This document shows, one piece after another, positions 26,907-34,915 of a stretch of 64,000 nucleotides of DNA. Under the pieces are notes generated by a model. It was not told the origin of the DNA. It was given only the letters and a program-made list of their open reading frames with translations, and made no database searches. Location of the stretch: positions 1-64,000 of the forward strand of contig NZ_FUWU01000003.1 of NCBI RefSeq assembly GCF_900167415.1, written 5' to 3'. Source of the stretch: Fibrobacter intestinalis. GTDB lineage: Bacteria; Fibrobacterota; Fibrobacteria; Fibrobacterales; Fibrobacteraceae. Both the position numbers and the translations under genes were made by a program. The first letter of the stretch is position 1. Each line of letters opens with the position of its first letter.

Positions 26907-27629
26907 ATGATTCCCAAAGTTATACATTACTGCTGGTTTGGTCATAACGAACTTCCTCCGCTTGCAAAAAAATGCATTGCGTCTTGGCGAAAGTTTTTCC
27001 CAGACTATGAAATCAAGGAATGGAACGAAGACAACTTTGATGTAAATCAAATTCCTTATACTGCACAAGCATATAGGCATAAAAAATATGCATTCGTGAG
27101 TGATTACGCTCGATTCAAAATTCTCTATGAACACGGCGGAATTTATTTTGACACTGACGTCGAAGTAATAAAACCGATGAACGATATTCTTGCAAAAGGG
27201 GCATTCTTCGGACTTGAGAGTTCATGTCAAGAAAATCATCTTGAATGCAATCCGGGGCTGGGATTCGCATGCCCACCACATTTCGGTTTATTAAAAGAGA
27301 TGATAGATTTCTACCAATCTTTAAATTTCGAGACAGCCTCCGGAAAAATCAATCAAAAAACTATTGTTGAATATTTCTCAGAACAGCTTTTGCAAAAGGG
27401 TTTCATTTCAAATTTAGAAATCACTGAATTTGAAAACGCTTCTTTTTACCCACCTGAATACTTTTGTCCTAAGCCCTCGGAATTCGGGAAAATTAATCTA
27501 ACTGAAAACACCCGCACAATTCATCAATACGCGGCCACGTGGATTGGGCAAAAACAAAGATTCGCCAATTTGATGATTCGAATTTTCGGGAAAAAGCTGA
27601 TTATGAAATTATGGAACCTGGTAAAATAA
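26907..27629 (+). CDS. GT32-type glycosyltransferase (DXD sugar-binding)
   Basis: 240 residues. MIPKVIHYCWFGHNELPPLAKKCIASW and VSDYARFKILYEHGGIYFDTDVEVIKP are signatures of the GT32/Gly_transf_sug family, with the DXD of YFDTDVE binding the metal-nucleotide sugar. Such enzymes decorate capsule or O-antigen chains. Last gene of the plus-strand run; its end overlaps the converging GT4 gene by about 20 bases. Confidence 0.85.
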   Translation: MIPKVIHYCWFGHNELPPLAKKCIASWRKFFPDYEIKEWNEDNFDVNQIPYTAQAYRHKKYAFVSDYARFKILYEHGGIYFDTDVEVIKPMNDILAKGAFFGLESSCQENHLECNPGLGFACPPHFGLLKEMIDFYQSLNFETASGKINQKTIVEYFSEQLLQKGFISNLEITEFENASFYPPEYFCPKPSEFGKINLTENTRTIHQYAATWIGQKQRFANLMIRIFGKKLIMKLWNLVK

Positions 27630-28712
27630 TTCCAACATTTTATAGCATCGATTGACATCGAATCTATCGTTCTTTATCAGCGGTTGCTCGCGATTAACAG
27701 CAAGTTTCATCAAGCCAATTTTTTCACACCATGGCTCAACATCATTAATTGTCAACGGATAAACATTATCAGTAATCGCAGTTTCTCTCGGCACAGCATC
27801 GCTTACAATGCAAGAAAGGCCGTTATACTGAGCCTCAACAAGAGTCATCGGGAAAGCCTCTCGAGTGGATGGCAACAGTAAAACATCCATAGCACAATAA
27901 AACGGAACTACATCTTTTTGAAGCCTCGCAAAAATAACGTTTTTATCAAATCCTAATTTTTTTACCGATTCCTGAATGTCTTGCCGTAGCGGACCATTTC
28001 CGACCAAAAGCAACCTGCTATTCGGATGCTCGCGACAGAATTTTTCAAATAAAGCGATTATAAATTTGTGGTTCTTTTCAGGGAAAAATCGCCCCACATG
28101 CCCCACCACAAAATCGTCATCTGAAATACCATAGCGGGCTCTGACTTCATTGCGTTGCTTTTCATTAAACTTAAACCGTTCCGGATCAATTGCATTGGGC
28201 AAGATTGTCACCTTGCCTTTCTTTACCGCACTTTTGCCCCAGCCGTTAATCGCCGCAGCTTCGCCGCAAGCAAGCCAATGAGTAGCAAATAATTTGCAAG
28301 GGATGCGCATTACAGCGCAAAGAAAATTTCTAGGCGCAGCCCGAAACGACACTTCCGTGGAGTAAGCCTGATGATGGTGGGCAATGCGTTTTTTTATGCC
28401 GGCTAGCATTGCTAAGAAACACACATAGCTATTCATATACCAGTCTAAATGGCTGTGAACAATATCATAACGGCCATGCCGAAAAATTTTAAACATCGCC
28501 CAAAGATGTTTTAGCGGATGATGGACCTTGTCAGGAATTTGGATGCAGTTAATATTTGCTTCTTGAAAACGTTCGAGAATTTGAGAATTAGGTTCGTATT
28601 GATACAACAAGTCAAAATGAATATCCGGCATACGGGAACAATAATTCAAAACGACCTGTTCCGAACCGCCTCCCACGATCCCATGCAAGACTTGACAAAC
28701 ACGAATAGTCAT
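27609..28712 (-). CDS. GT4-type glycosyltransferase
   Basis: About 367 residues from ATG 28712, beginning MTIRVCQVLHGIVGGGSEQVVL. GT-B fold: N-terminal domain with AHHHQAYSTEV and C-terminal donor domain with VGHVGRFFPEKNHKFII, LLLVGNGPLRQDIQ and the E-x7-E-type LLLPSTREAFPMTLVEAQYNGL. Retaining transferase for the polysaccharide. It is the only minus-strand gene in the locus and starts 25 bases from the divergent gene at 28738, an unusually small gap. Alternative starts upstream (28739, 28778) would overlap that gene. Confidence 0.85.
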   Translation of the reverse strand: MTIRVCQVLHGIVGGGSEQVVLNYCSRMPDIHFDLLYQYEPNSQILERFQEANINCIQIPDKVHHPLKHLWAMFKIFRHGRYDIVHSHLDWYMNSYVCFLAMLAGIKKRIAHHHQAYSTEVSFRAAPRNFLCAVMRIPCKLFATHWLACGEAAAINGWGKSAVKKGKVTILPNAIDPERFKFNEKQRNEVRARYGISDDDFVVGHVGRFFPEKNHKFIIALFEKFCREHPNSRLLLVGNGPLRQDIQESVKKLGFDKNVIFARLQKDVVPFYCAMDVLLLPSTREAFPMTLVEAQYNGLSCIVSDAVPRETAITDNVYPLTINDVEPWCEKIGLMKLAVNREQPLIKNDRFDVNRCYKMLELFYQVP

Positions 28713-28737
28713 CGAGTTAAAAATATATATTTCTCCC

Positions 28738-30489
28738 ATGCCTATAAAAAAAGCCTTGGCTTTTTCTGCCGCCATCAACCTCTTTTTCCTGGCCCTTTGC
28801 CTTGTTTTCGGCGATCTTAAATTCGGAGCTATCGATGATTACTTTATGGCGGCAAAGCTTACGGGAGCGTTGGGCACAGAATACAGCCCGCACTTGATTT
28901 TTGTGAACGCTATTTACGGTTACGCGCTGTTACCACTTTACCACCTGTTCCCCTCTATCGGGTGGTATTACATCGGCGAGATATTTTCCGTATTCCTCTC
29001 CTTTACCGTTATCGGTTATGTACTATTGCAGCGGTGTGGCGAACGTTGGGGAAGCATCCTTGCGACCCTTTTCACAGCCATGTTCGCCAGCGATTTTTAC
29101 TTGGTTGTACAATTTACGCAATGCGCTTCTATTTTGAGCGCCGCCGGAATGCTGCTTTTTGCATACGGAGTGGTGTCGAAAAACAAAGCAGAAGATTGTT
29201 GCGCTAGCCAAAGGCGGGCCTGCAATGACACATTAAAGCAATTCTTCCTAACGTTGTCAAAAATGAGGCCTTACCTCCCCTTTATTCTCGGCGTTTTTCT
29301 AATGCTGTGGGGTTCGGTAATGCGCTGGCAAGCCTTCTTGATGGGAATGCCTTTCTTTTGTCTCGGCATGTTCTTCATCCTTAAAGAATGTTGGAGGCGC
29401 AAGTGTCAAGTCATCGTGGGATTAGCCGTTCTATTCAGCGCGGCGTTTGCCATGCACCATTGGGATCGAAATCTATACAAGGCTCCAGAATTCGCAGATT
29501 TTATCAAGTTCCAAGGACCGCGAGTCACGTTTGGCGATGGCGGAAACTACAACCAAAACGCAGTGTATGAGGATGCCGAAGAATTGGGACTATCTGGAAA
29601 AGACTACCATATACTCACTCAGTGGACATTTTATGATACCAAAATATTCTCCGCAGATAGCCTAAAGCGATATTCCGACATTGTTTCAGCTTATCGCGAC
29701 AAGAATATTCCGGAACAAATTCCACGAAATCTGCTCAATTCCCTCGGCCACTCCCTAAACACACCCGTTTTTTGGACTTGGTTCATCTTATGCCTACTTG
29801 TTTACGCGACCCGGCCAAAAAAGTTCCTATACCTTTGGGCATCCTTAGTCCTAATTCTAGGGTTAATGGCCTATTTGCTTGACATGGGTCGTCTCGTTTA
29901 TCGCGTAGAAAGCGGATTTTGGTTGTACGCAGCTGTCCTCGCCGTTCCCCTGTTTGGGAAATTTAAACGAGAAATCCCTCATCAGTTAGTTTATATTACA
30001 CTATTTGCAATTGCGGCTATAAATCTATATTCTTACGCAACATCTGGAAAAATGGTTCGAGATCCAAACAGCGGACAAGAACGAACCCTTGCTATTGAAG
30101 ACTCCACGAATTATAAGCAAGTTTTCAATTACATCGATAGTCAGCCAAACAAGATATTCTTGCTAAGTATGAACGCCTTTATGCGTTTTAGCCATCACCG
30201 CAATCCGCCCTACTTGGCAGAACCAATAGGTATTTATCGCAACACGGTTTCCTTCGGGTATTGGACCCCCTACCTGCCAGAAGTCACAGAAGCCTTGGCG
30301 GATTACGGAATAACCAATCCTATCAAAGATGTGGTTCACGACAATGTCATCGTCTTGAACGAGCCACATTTAGCGGATTTTTTACAAAGGCATTATTACG
30401 ACAGCGTTGCCGTTGACACGTTAAAATCAATTGGCGAAATGACTTTTTTTAAATACAGGTTAGTCACAAAGCAGGAGGATAAGGAATAA
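28738..30489 (+). CDS. Multi-spanning membrane protein, GT-C-like
   Basis: 583 residues with about 10 membrane segments. The first loop FGAIDDYFMAAKLTG carries adjacent acidic residues after the first helix, as in GT-C glycosyltransferases (GtrII-like and PMT-like) that use polyprenyl-phosphate sugars at the outer face. The C-terminal ~130 residues are soluble and would be periplasmic. A substrate could come from the DPM-like enzyme at 13018. The stop TAA shares a base with the next ATG, so the two genes are coupled. Family placement is by topology, not by a firm motif. Confidence 0.6.
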   Translation: MPIKKALAFSAAINLFFLALCLVFGDLKFGAIDDYFMAAKLTGALGTEYSPHLIFVNAIYGYALLPLYHLFPSIGWYYIGEIFSVFLSFTVIGYVLLQRCGERWGSILATLFTAMFASDFYLVVQFTQCASILSAAGMLLFAYGVVSKNKAEDCCASQRRACNDTLKQFFLTLSKMRPYLPFILGVFLMLWGSVMRWQAFLMGMPFFCLGMFFILKECWRRKCQVIVGLAVLFSAAFAMHHWDRNLYKAPEFADFIKFQGPRVTFGDGGNYNQNAVYEDAEELGLSGKDYHILTQWTFYDTKIFSADSLKRYSDIVSAYRDKNIPEQIPRNLLNSLGHSLNTPVFWTWFILCLLVYATRPKKFLYLWASLVLILGLMAYLLDMGRLVYRVESGFWLYAAVLAVPLFGKFKREIPHQLVYITLFAIAAINLYSYATSGKMVRDPNSGQERTLAIEDSTNYKQVFNYIDSQPNKIFLLSMNAFMRFSHHRNPPYLAEPIGIYRNTVSFGYWTPYLPEVTEALADYGITNPIKDVVHDNVIVLNEPHLADFLQRHYYDSVAVDTLKSIGEMTFFKYRLVTKQEDKE

Positions 30490-31715
30490 TGAGAATTCTC
30501 TACCCCCTGATGGCAAGTGCTCTGATAACCATCGTCCCCTTTCTTTTGACTTTCGAAAAGGGGCAAGATATCGTTCGCGGACTATTCGGGTACGAATATT
30601 TTGCCATATTATTACTCATTATCTTTGTCAAGAGTAAACTGAGGTTCGCCTTGAGCGTGGCATGGCGGAAACAATTTCTGTGCACAATTTGCCTCGCTCT
30701 ATTATTCATCGCCCTCATTTCCATCGCATGGATGGACGTACAAAATCTTCTCGCTATCAAGGGTTGGAAAACCGGTTGGCATGGCGTTTTGCCCTTTATC
30801 ACTTGCAGTCTAGCCATCGCCATGACCTGGAAGACAAGACCTTTTAGTTTTAATGGTATATGCTTTGTATTATTTGTAGCGCTGATTCTTCATCTAGCCA
30901 GTTATAATCAATACGCTAATCAGCCCCTAGCTCAATTCCCTACCATTGATTATTTAGACCGCATAGCCCCCAAATCCATTCAACGGAAAGAAATATCCAA
31001 TGAATACCGCAATAAATATGTTATCACAGACTCCGTGACCATTACCCGTAATTACATTGATACAACCCGTAATAACGTAATCATTCTTGTCGAAAGCTGG
31101 GGCGCCCCCCTAGATATAAAACGGTTTGAAAAGCAATTGAAAATTTTTGAAGGCGTTCACTATATCGCAGGCATTCATAATCGCATGTATAGTCGCACTA
31201 GAACAGCCGAAAGAGAAGATTTGCTCGATGAGATTCACAGCGATTCAACGAAGAAAAAAGACTCAACATTCCTACCACAGTTTTTCTCTAGGCGCGGTTT
31301 CAGAACATCTTTCCTAGTTGGAAACGACAGCTTAAAACACCTGCGCAACAAGTACCTTTCCAAAATGGGATTTGATAATGTTCTTTACCTAAAAGGATTT
31401 AGTGATGCCGACATCGCCTCAAAAATTGACAGTATTCTTGCAGACTCAACACAGAAGAATTTTATAGCATGGACAACTTCAGATACCAAATTTCCTCTAG
31501 ACGCATTTTCCGACATGTATCACAGTAAAGCAGCCGATGTAGACTCGGTTTATACGCTACTCCTTAACGAATCGCTCCGCCAAATAGCCAGATTAGCGCA
31601 AAAATATCCAAAGACGCGTTTCATCATTCAAGGGGATCACAACCCGATTATATCACCAATAGAATTCCAAGAAAAATTCTATAGAAGATGGGTCCCCTTC
31701 GCAATTTTGAACTAA
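30489..31715 (+). CDS. Membrane-anchored sulfatase-fold protein (LTA-synthase/pEtN-transferase-like)
   Basis: 408 residues. Four or five N-terminal membrane helices precede an alkaline-phosphatase-fold domain. NNVIILVESWGAP is the first metal-binding segment. MYSRTRTAERE contains a Thr where the nucleophile is expected, and FIIQGDHNPIISP supplies the Asp-His metal ligands. Relatives transfer phosphoglycerol or phosphoethanolamine to surface glycans. The catalytic domain (about 230 residues) is shorter than usual, and the gene ends only 20 bases before the first silent pilin cassette, so its 3' end may have been trimmed or abutted by the array. Confidence 0.65.
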   Translation: MRILYPLMASALITIVPFLLTFEKGQDIVRGLFGYEYFAILLLIIFVKSKLRFALSVAWRKQFLCTICLALLFIALISIAWMDVQNLLAIKGWKTGWHGVLPFITCSLAIAMTWKTRPFSFNGICFVLFVALILHLASYNQYANQPLAQFPTIDYLDRIAPKSIQRKEISNEYRNKYVITDSVTITRNYIDTTRNNVIILVESWGAPLDIKRFEKQLKIFEGVHYIAGIHNRMYSRTRTAEREDLLDEIHSDSTKKKDSTFLPQFFSRRGFRTSFLVGNDSLKHLRNKYLSKMGFDNVLYLKGFSDADIASKIDSILADSTQKNFIAWTTSDTKFPLDAFSDMYHSKAADVDSVYTLLLNESLRQIARLAQKYPKTRFIIQGDHNPIISPIEFQEKFYRRWVPFAILN

Positions 31716-31735
31716 AACAGCATAAATTTACCACA

Positions 31736-32086
31736 ACCTACGTGAAGATGCAGCAGGCGTATATTTCTGAAGCGGGCACGGTTTTGGGAAACTACAAGAT
31801 TATCGGTTACTCTACTCCGGGAGAGGGAAATAAGACAACCAACTTTGATTACACCGAAGAAACTCGGTCGTGGGACAATAACACTGTTGCTCTGACTACC
31901 ACAGATATTTCGAACGCATGGAAGGCAGCGTCTCGTGTAAAGCTGAATGACTGTTCTAGCGGCAAGATTTGGTCGGTTTCCGTTAAAGCATCTAGTACAA
32001 ATGCTGGAGAGGCTTCGTTCACAGCAGTCGTTCCTGATGAGGGTTGCGACGCTTTGACTCCGTCGTTCACGAAAATCGGCAAGTAA
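31736..32086 (+). pseudogene. Silent pilin C-terminal cassette 1
   Basis: 116 codons starting TYVKMQQAYISEAGTVLGNY and ending TPSFTKIGK. It matches the pilin from residue 46 on (Y-V-K-x-Q-x-A-Y, central LNDCSSGKIWSV, terminal LTPSF-x-KIGK). It lacks the N-terminal methylation site and helix and a ribosome site; the frame upstream is only the tail of the preceding gene read out of frame. The border site is 31739-31752. Its terminator (32113-32132) is shared with cassette 2. Confidence 0.85.
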
Positions 32087-32112
32087 TCAACTTGCAGTCC
32101 TAATAATCAAAA

Positions 32113-32132
32113 AGAGCCCTCCAAGGGGGCTC
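32113..32132. terminator. Terminator between cassettes 1 and 2
   Basis: Hairpin AGAGCCC-tccaa-GGGGGCTCT followed by TTTTTG on the plus strand and preceded by an A-rich run, so it can end transcription from either side. Lies between two convergent cassettes. Confidence 0.8.
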
Positions 32133-32159
32133 TTTTTGTATTTGTGTTTTGCTTGGCGA

Positions 32160-32420
32160 TTACTTGCCAATCTGATTCCAGTTCGGAGTCAGCTGAATGC
32201 AATCAGCAGAGAGAGTGGAGGGTGTAAAGGTTGCTTCACCGGCAGCAGAACCTTCTGAAACAGTTATCGTCCAATTGGCAGCAGCGTTGCAATCATTCAG
32301 CTTGGCCTTGTTAGACGCAGAAAAACCGGTTGCCCCTGTAGCAATTGCTATAGTATTGTTTGTCCAACCGCTTGCATCAGTATAGGAAAAATTATTCGTA
32401 GAAGACGTTACTGATCCGCT
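32160..32420 (-). pseudogene. Silent pilin cassette 2, 5' part lost
   Basis: Ends LTPNWNQIGK and carries LNDCNAAANWTITVSEG and NFSYTDASGWTNN, closely matching cassettes 4 and 6. Similarity stops near 32420 after TSSTNNF; the conserved Tyr-Val-Lys border and the first ~30 codons are missing and replaced by unrelated A/T-rich sequence. It could therefore no longer recombine through the border motif. Confidence 0.8.
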
Positions 32421-32510
32421 TTTTTCAAAAAAAAACGTTTGGGTGAAAAACGAAGTTTTTTGTATCCAACCCTTGATTTTATGCCATTTCAGGTTTGTTT
32501 TAAGAAAAAC

Positions 32511-32536
32511 GGCTCCACACATTGTTGTGTAGAGCC
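32511..32536 (-). terminator. Hairpin downstream of a possible pilin remnant
   Basis: GGCTCCACACA-ttg-TTGTGTAGAGCC stem at 32511-32536. On the minus strand it follows the short remnant ending at 32545 and is followed by a T-containing stretch (GTTTTTCTTAAAAC), consistent with a terminator. Confidence 0.6.
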
Positions 32537-32544
32537 AAAAGAAT

Positions 32545-32610
32545 TTACATATTCGTGACCGAGACTTTCCAGTCAGCTGTTGTTGTGGGATTCTTTTCTA
32601 TAGTCTGCGG
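32545..32610 (-). pseudogene. Possible 3' remnant of another pilin-like gene
   Basis: The last ~20 codons before a TAA at 32545-32547 read LPQTIEKNPTTTADWKVSVTNM. ADWKVSV resembles the AKWQLDV/SSWTITV strand of the cassettes, and a terminator hairpin follows directly, as with the other cassettes. Too short to be sure. Confidence 0.3.
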
Positions 32611-32622
32611 CAAAGATTTCTA

Positions 32623-33354
32623 TTAGAGATGCGTTTTTTCCATCTTATCGCAAAGAGCCAAAATCGAAGGTCTCATTCTAAATGACAGTCCGGCAAGTTC
32701 AACCGTTTCCAACAGTGGAACTAATTCTGCAAATGAATTTTCCGTCAAACTTTCAGCACATTTCCGCATTTTTTCGATTAGCCCCTTTATATCTTTGGCC
32801 GCCACGATGTTTTTATAAGATCGGGAGTTTTTTAATCGTCTATGCAAAATTTCCATTTGTGGCTCAGTCTTGAATAGAGATTCATATTGATAAACATCGT
32901 AAAAATCTCTCATCAATTCACGTTCATTCCAAGCTGCAATTTTGTGTGCAAACGCAACCCCAGGCTCCATCACCCGGATTATACGGGCAGGATAACCATA
33001 CGGAATACTTAACAGCGATGATGACATTGCTATAGACGGGCATTCCATTTCAACATTGATTTCAATTTGAGCTTGTTGTCCTGCATAATCCACGATTATG
33101 CGTAGCGCTTTTGAATTCATTGATATTCTGAACATCAATCCGTCGACTAGCGAAAGCGCCTCCTCAACAAGAGTCTTCACATCTTTTTTGGAATCGAAAG
33201 GTATGAAAACGTAATCAACATCATTTGTGTATCGGGGACTGTGCATTAAACGGAGAGACATTCCGCCTTTCAAAATTGCGGAATTACCAAATTTTTGTGC
33301 AAAAAAATCTATAATCCACGACAAAAGAGCTTCGGTACTTTTAAATGTTTCCAT
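32623..33354 (-). CDS. AbiEii-type nucleotidyltransferase toxin
   Basis: 243 residues of the nucleotidyltransferase AbiEii/AbiGii family. Key motif: ILKGGMSLRLMHSPRYTNDVDY (G-G-x-S/T-L-R followed by R-x-x-x-D-x-D). Later FAHKIAAWNERELMRDFYDVYQY (K...R-D-x-D/Y) is also conserved. AbiEii proteins transfer nucleotides to tRNA or otherwise block growth, giving phage abortive infection as part of type IV-like toxin-antitoxin pairs. Its start overlaps the end of the AbiEi-like gene by 14 bases. It lies between pilin cassettes 2 and 3. Confidence 0.85.
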   Translation of the reverse strand: METFKSTEALLSWIIDFFAQKFGNSAILKGGMSLRLMHSPRYTNDVDYVFIPFDSKKDVKTLVEEALSLVDGLMFRISMNSKALRIIVDYAGQQAQIEINVEMECPSIAMSSSLLSIPYGYPARIIRVMEPGVAFAHKIAAWNERELMRDFYDVYQYESLFKTEPQMEILHRRLKNSRSYKNIVAAKDIKGLIEKMRKCAESLTENSFAELVPLLETVELAGLSFRMRPSILALCDKMEKTHL

Positions 33355-33946
33355 AAACAGTATTCCTTACAAATGCTTTAAATTTCGGATTAGCATAACG
33401 TTCCAAATATGAATCCATCGTCTCTTTTGACAAAGCAGAAAAATTAATGTCTTGGAAAATATTAAAGTAAAATATTTTTTTGTGTTGATAAAAATAGAGT
33501 GTATCAAGGACCGCTTTTTCTGCATTTGCCATTCGCACCCCATTGTTGAGAATCGCTGTTCCGAAAAACAAGTTCTTTGATATCCTGGCGTATGAAAGAT
33601 TTACTTCGCCTTTATATTCGCTAGCCTTTGAAGTGACAATACAACTGACCAAAAATGGACTTTCCGTTCCAATCAATTTATAGTACGCTAAAGCCGAACC
33701 GAATGAAATGTACGAATCCGTACGAACCTTAGCCGAAAGAATCATTGGATCAAAATTTTGCGTTATATAGATTCCTCGAGAATAGCGCTTTAATAAACCG
33801 GCTTCTTCAAATTGCTTGATTTTAATCCAAAGCATCTGCTGACTTGATATATCGAATAGCGAGCTCAACTCCGATAGCGAAAATACACCGCCAATTTTCG
33901 GGGCGAATTCCAATAATTTTTGAGCATGTCCTAGCATCTTTTTCAT
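33341..33946 (-). CDS. AbiEi-type antitoxin/transcription regulator
   Basis: About 201 residues from ATG 33946. An N-terminal winged helix (FSLSELSSLFDISSQQMLWIKIKQFEEAGLLKRYSRGIYI) is followed by the AbiEi antitoxin body with MANAEKAVLDTLYF. AbiEi represses its own operon through inverted repeats. Two TCTAGA palindromes lie at 33950-33955 and 33978-33983, immediately upstream. It is coupled to the AbiEii gene. Confidence 0.8.
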   Translation of the reverse strand: MKKMLGHAQKLLEFAPKIGGVFSLSELSSLFDISSQQMLWIKIKQFEEAGLLKRYSRGIYITQNFDPMILSAKVRTDSYISFGSALAYYKLIGTESPFLVSCIVTSKASEYKGEVNLSYARISKNLFFGTAILNNGVRMANAEKAVLDTLYFYQHKKIFYFNIFQDINFSALSKETMDSYLERYANPKFKAFVRNTVYGNI

Positions 33947-33947
33947 G

Positions 33948-33986
33948 TTTCTAGAAAATATACTAAAAATTAGATTATCTAGAAAT
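33948..33986 (-). promoter_or_regulatory. Candidate AbiEi operator
   Basis: A perfect palindrome TTTCTAGAAA (33948-33957) and a second TCTAGA palindrome (33978-33983), with the half-spaced sequence rich in A/T, flank the presumed promoter of the AbiE pair. Paired inverted repeats are what AbiEi-type repressors bind. Confidence 0.5.
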
Positions 33987-34056
33987 ATGAAAATGTTGGA
34001 CAAAAATTAAAAATCTTACCGAAAACAACGAAAGTCGCTATGGATTTTGAACACAT

Positions 34057-34433
34057 CCTACGTGAAGATGCAGGAAGCATACTTCTCTGAAAGCAATTAT
34101 GTTGGAAATTGGGCAATTATTGGCTATACCGCTCCTGGATCGGGAACCGCAACAAGCGGATCTACAACAAATTTTGATTACGCACAGGGTGGTACGTATG
34201 ACGCAGGTAATACGATTGCAACAAATCCCTCTGGAACTGAAGTTTGGACTGCTACCGCAAAGGCAAATCTGAACGACTGCGCCGCTGGCAAATCCTGGGG
34301 CGTTCAAGTGACAGTTTCTGACGGCTCTAAGGTTTCGTTCGCCACCGGTATGAGCGATGAAACTAATTGCTTGACGTTAACGCCGAATTTCAAGAATATT
34401 GGTACCGGCACATATACTGCTAGCGGATCCTAA
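34057..34433 (+). pseudogene. Silent pilin C-terminal cassette 3
   Basis: About 125 codons starting SYVKMQEAYFSESNYVGNWA and ending NIGTGTYTASGS, a different C-terminal end from the KIGK type. The central LNDCAAGKSWGVQV aligns with the expressed pilin. Border site 34059-34072. There is no leader or Shine-Dalgarno; an in-frame TTG at 34047 is the only possible start. Almost identical to cassette 5. Confidence 0.85.
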
Positions 34434-34466
34434 TGTCGATTTATATTAAATCTGGCAAATACAAAA

Positions 34467-34490
34467 GAACCTTCCCTATTGGGAAGGTTC
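34467..34490. terminator. Terminator shared by cassettes 3 and 4
   Basis: Perfect stem GAACCTTCCC-tatt-GGGAAGGTTC with T-rich sequence on both outer sides (CTTTTCACTTT on the plus strand, plus-strand AAAA before it). It can act in both directions between the convergent cassettes. Confidence 0.85.
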
Positions 34491-34517
34491 TTTTCACTTT
34501 AACAAATGTGTTAGCTA

Positions 34518-34889
34518 TTACTTGCCAATCTGATTCCAGTTCGGTGTCAGCTGTAAACAATCTTGCCCAAGCGTGTTCGGAGTGAATGTTGCTTCACCAG
34601 CAGCAGTGCCCGGCGCAACAGTAATGGTCCACGAGGACGATTGTTCACAATCGTTTAATTTGGCAATGTTTGTAGCGGTAAAACCCACTACAGAAGAGCT
34701 TCCTGTCAAAGCAACTGTATTACCTGAATAACCAGTTGCATCTTTGTATTCAAAATAATTCGTTTTGGAGGATGCACCGCCTGTTGCTTCGCTAGCATTT
34801 GTATTGTGTCCAGGCCCCTTGTATCCAATAACAGACCAAGTTCCAATCGCTACTGATTCCGAAACATAAGCCTGCTGCAACTTCACGTA
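34518..34889 (-). pseudogene. Silent pilin C-terminal cassette 4
   Basis: About 123 codons starting YVKLQQAYVSESVAIGTWSV and ending LTPNWNQIGK. Contains LNDCEQSSSWTITVAPG. Border site 34876-34889 (preceded by T instead of C). Nearly identical to cassette 6. The 5' border is 27 bases from the stop of the ATPase gene, which reads the same way, so read-through transcription but not translation is conceivable. Confidence 0.85.
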
Positions 34890-34915
34890 AGAATGCGTTC
34901 GTAAGATGGCGAAAA

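Larger units (their letters stand above)
34057..34889. repeat. Convergent cassette module A (copy of module B)
   Basis: This 833-base block (cassette 3, terminator, cassette 4) reappears at 36405-37239 with few changes, including the intergenic terminator and its flanks. The block is bounded at both ends by the inverted TACGTGAAG border, so it is an inverted-repeat-flanked segment. Confidence 0.85.

Noticed and set aside
31688-32086. Cassette 1 as an expressed gene starting at 31688
   Set aside because: The first 16 codons are the previous gene's 3' end in another frame, with no ribosome site, and the pilin N-terminal helix is absent.
34038-34307. Minus-strand Cys-rich frame opposite cassette 3 (and its twin opposite cassette 5 at 36356-36652)
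   Set aside because: It is the exact shadow of the cassette coding sequence; it is repeated only because the cassettes are.
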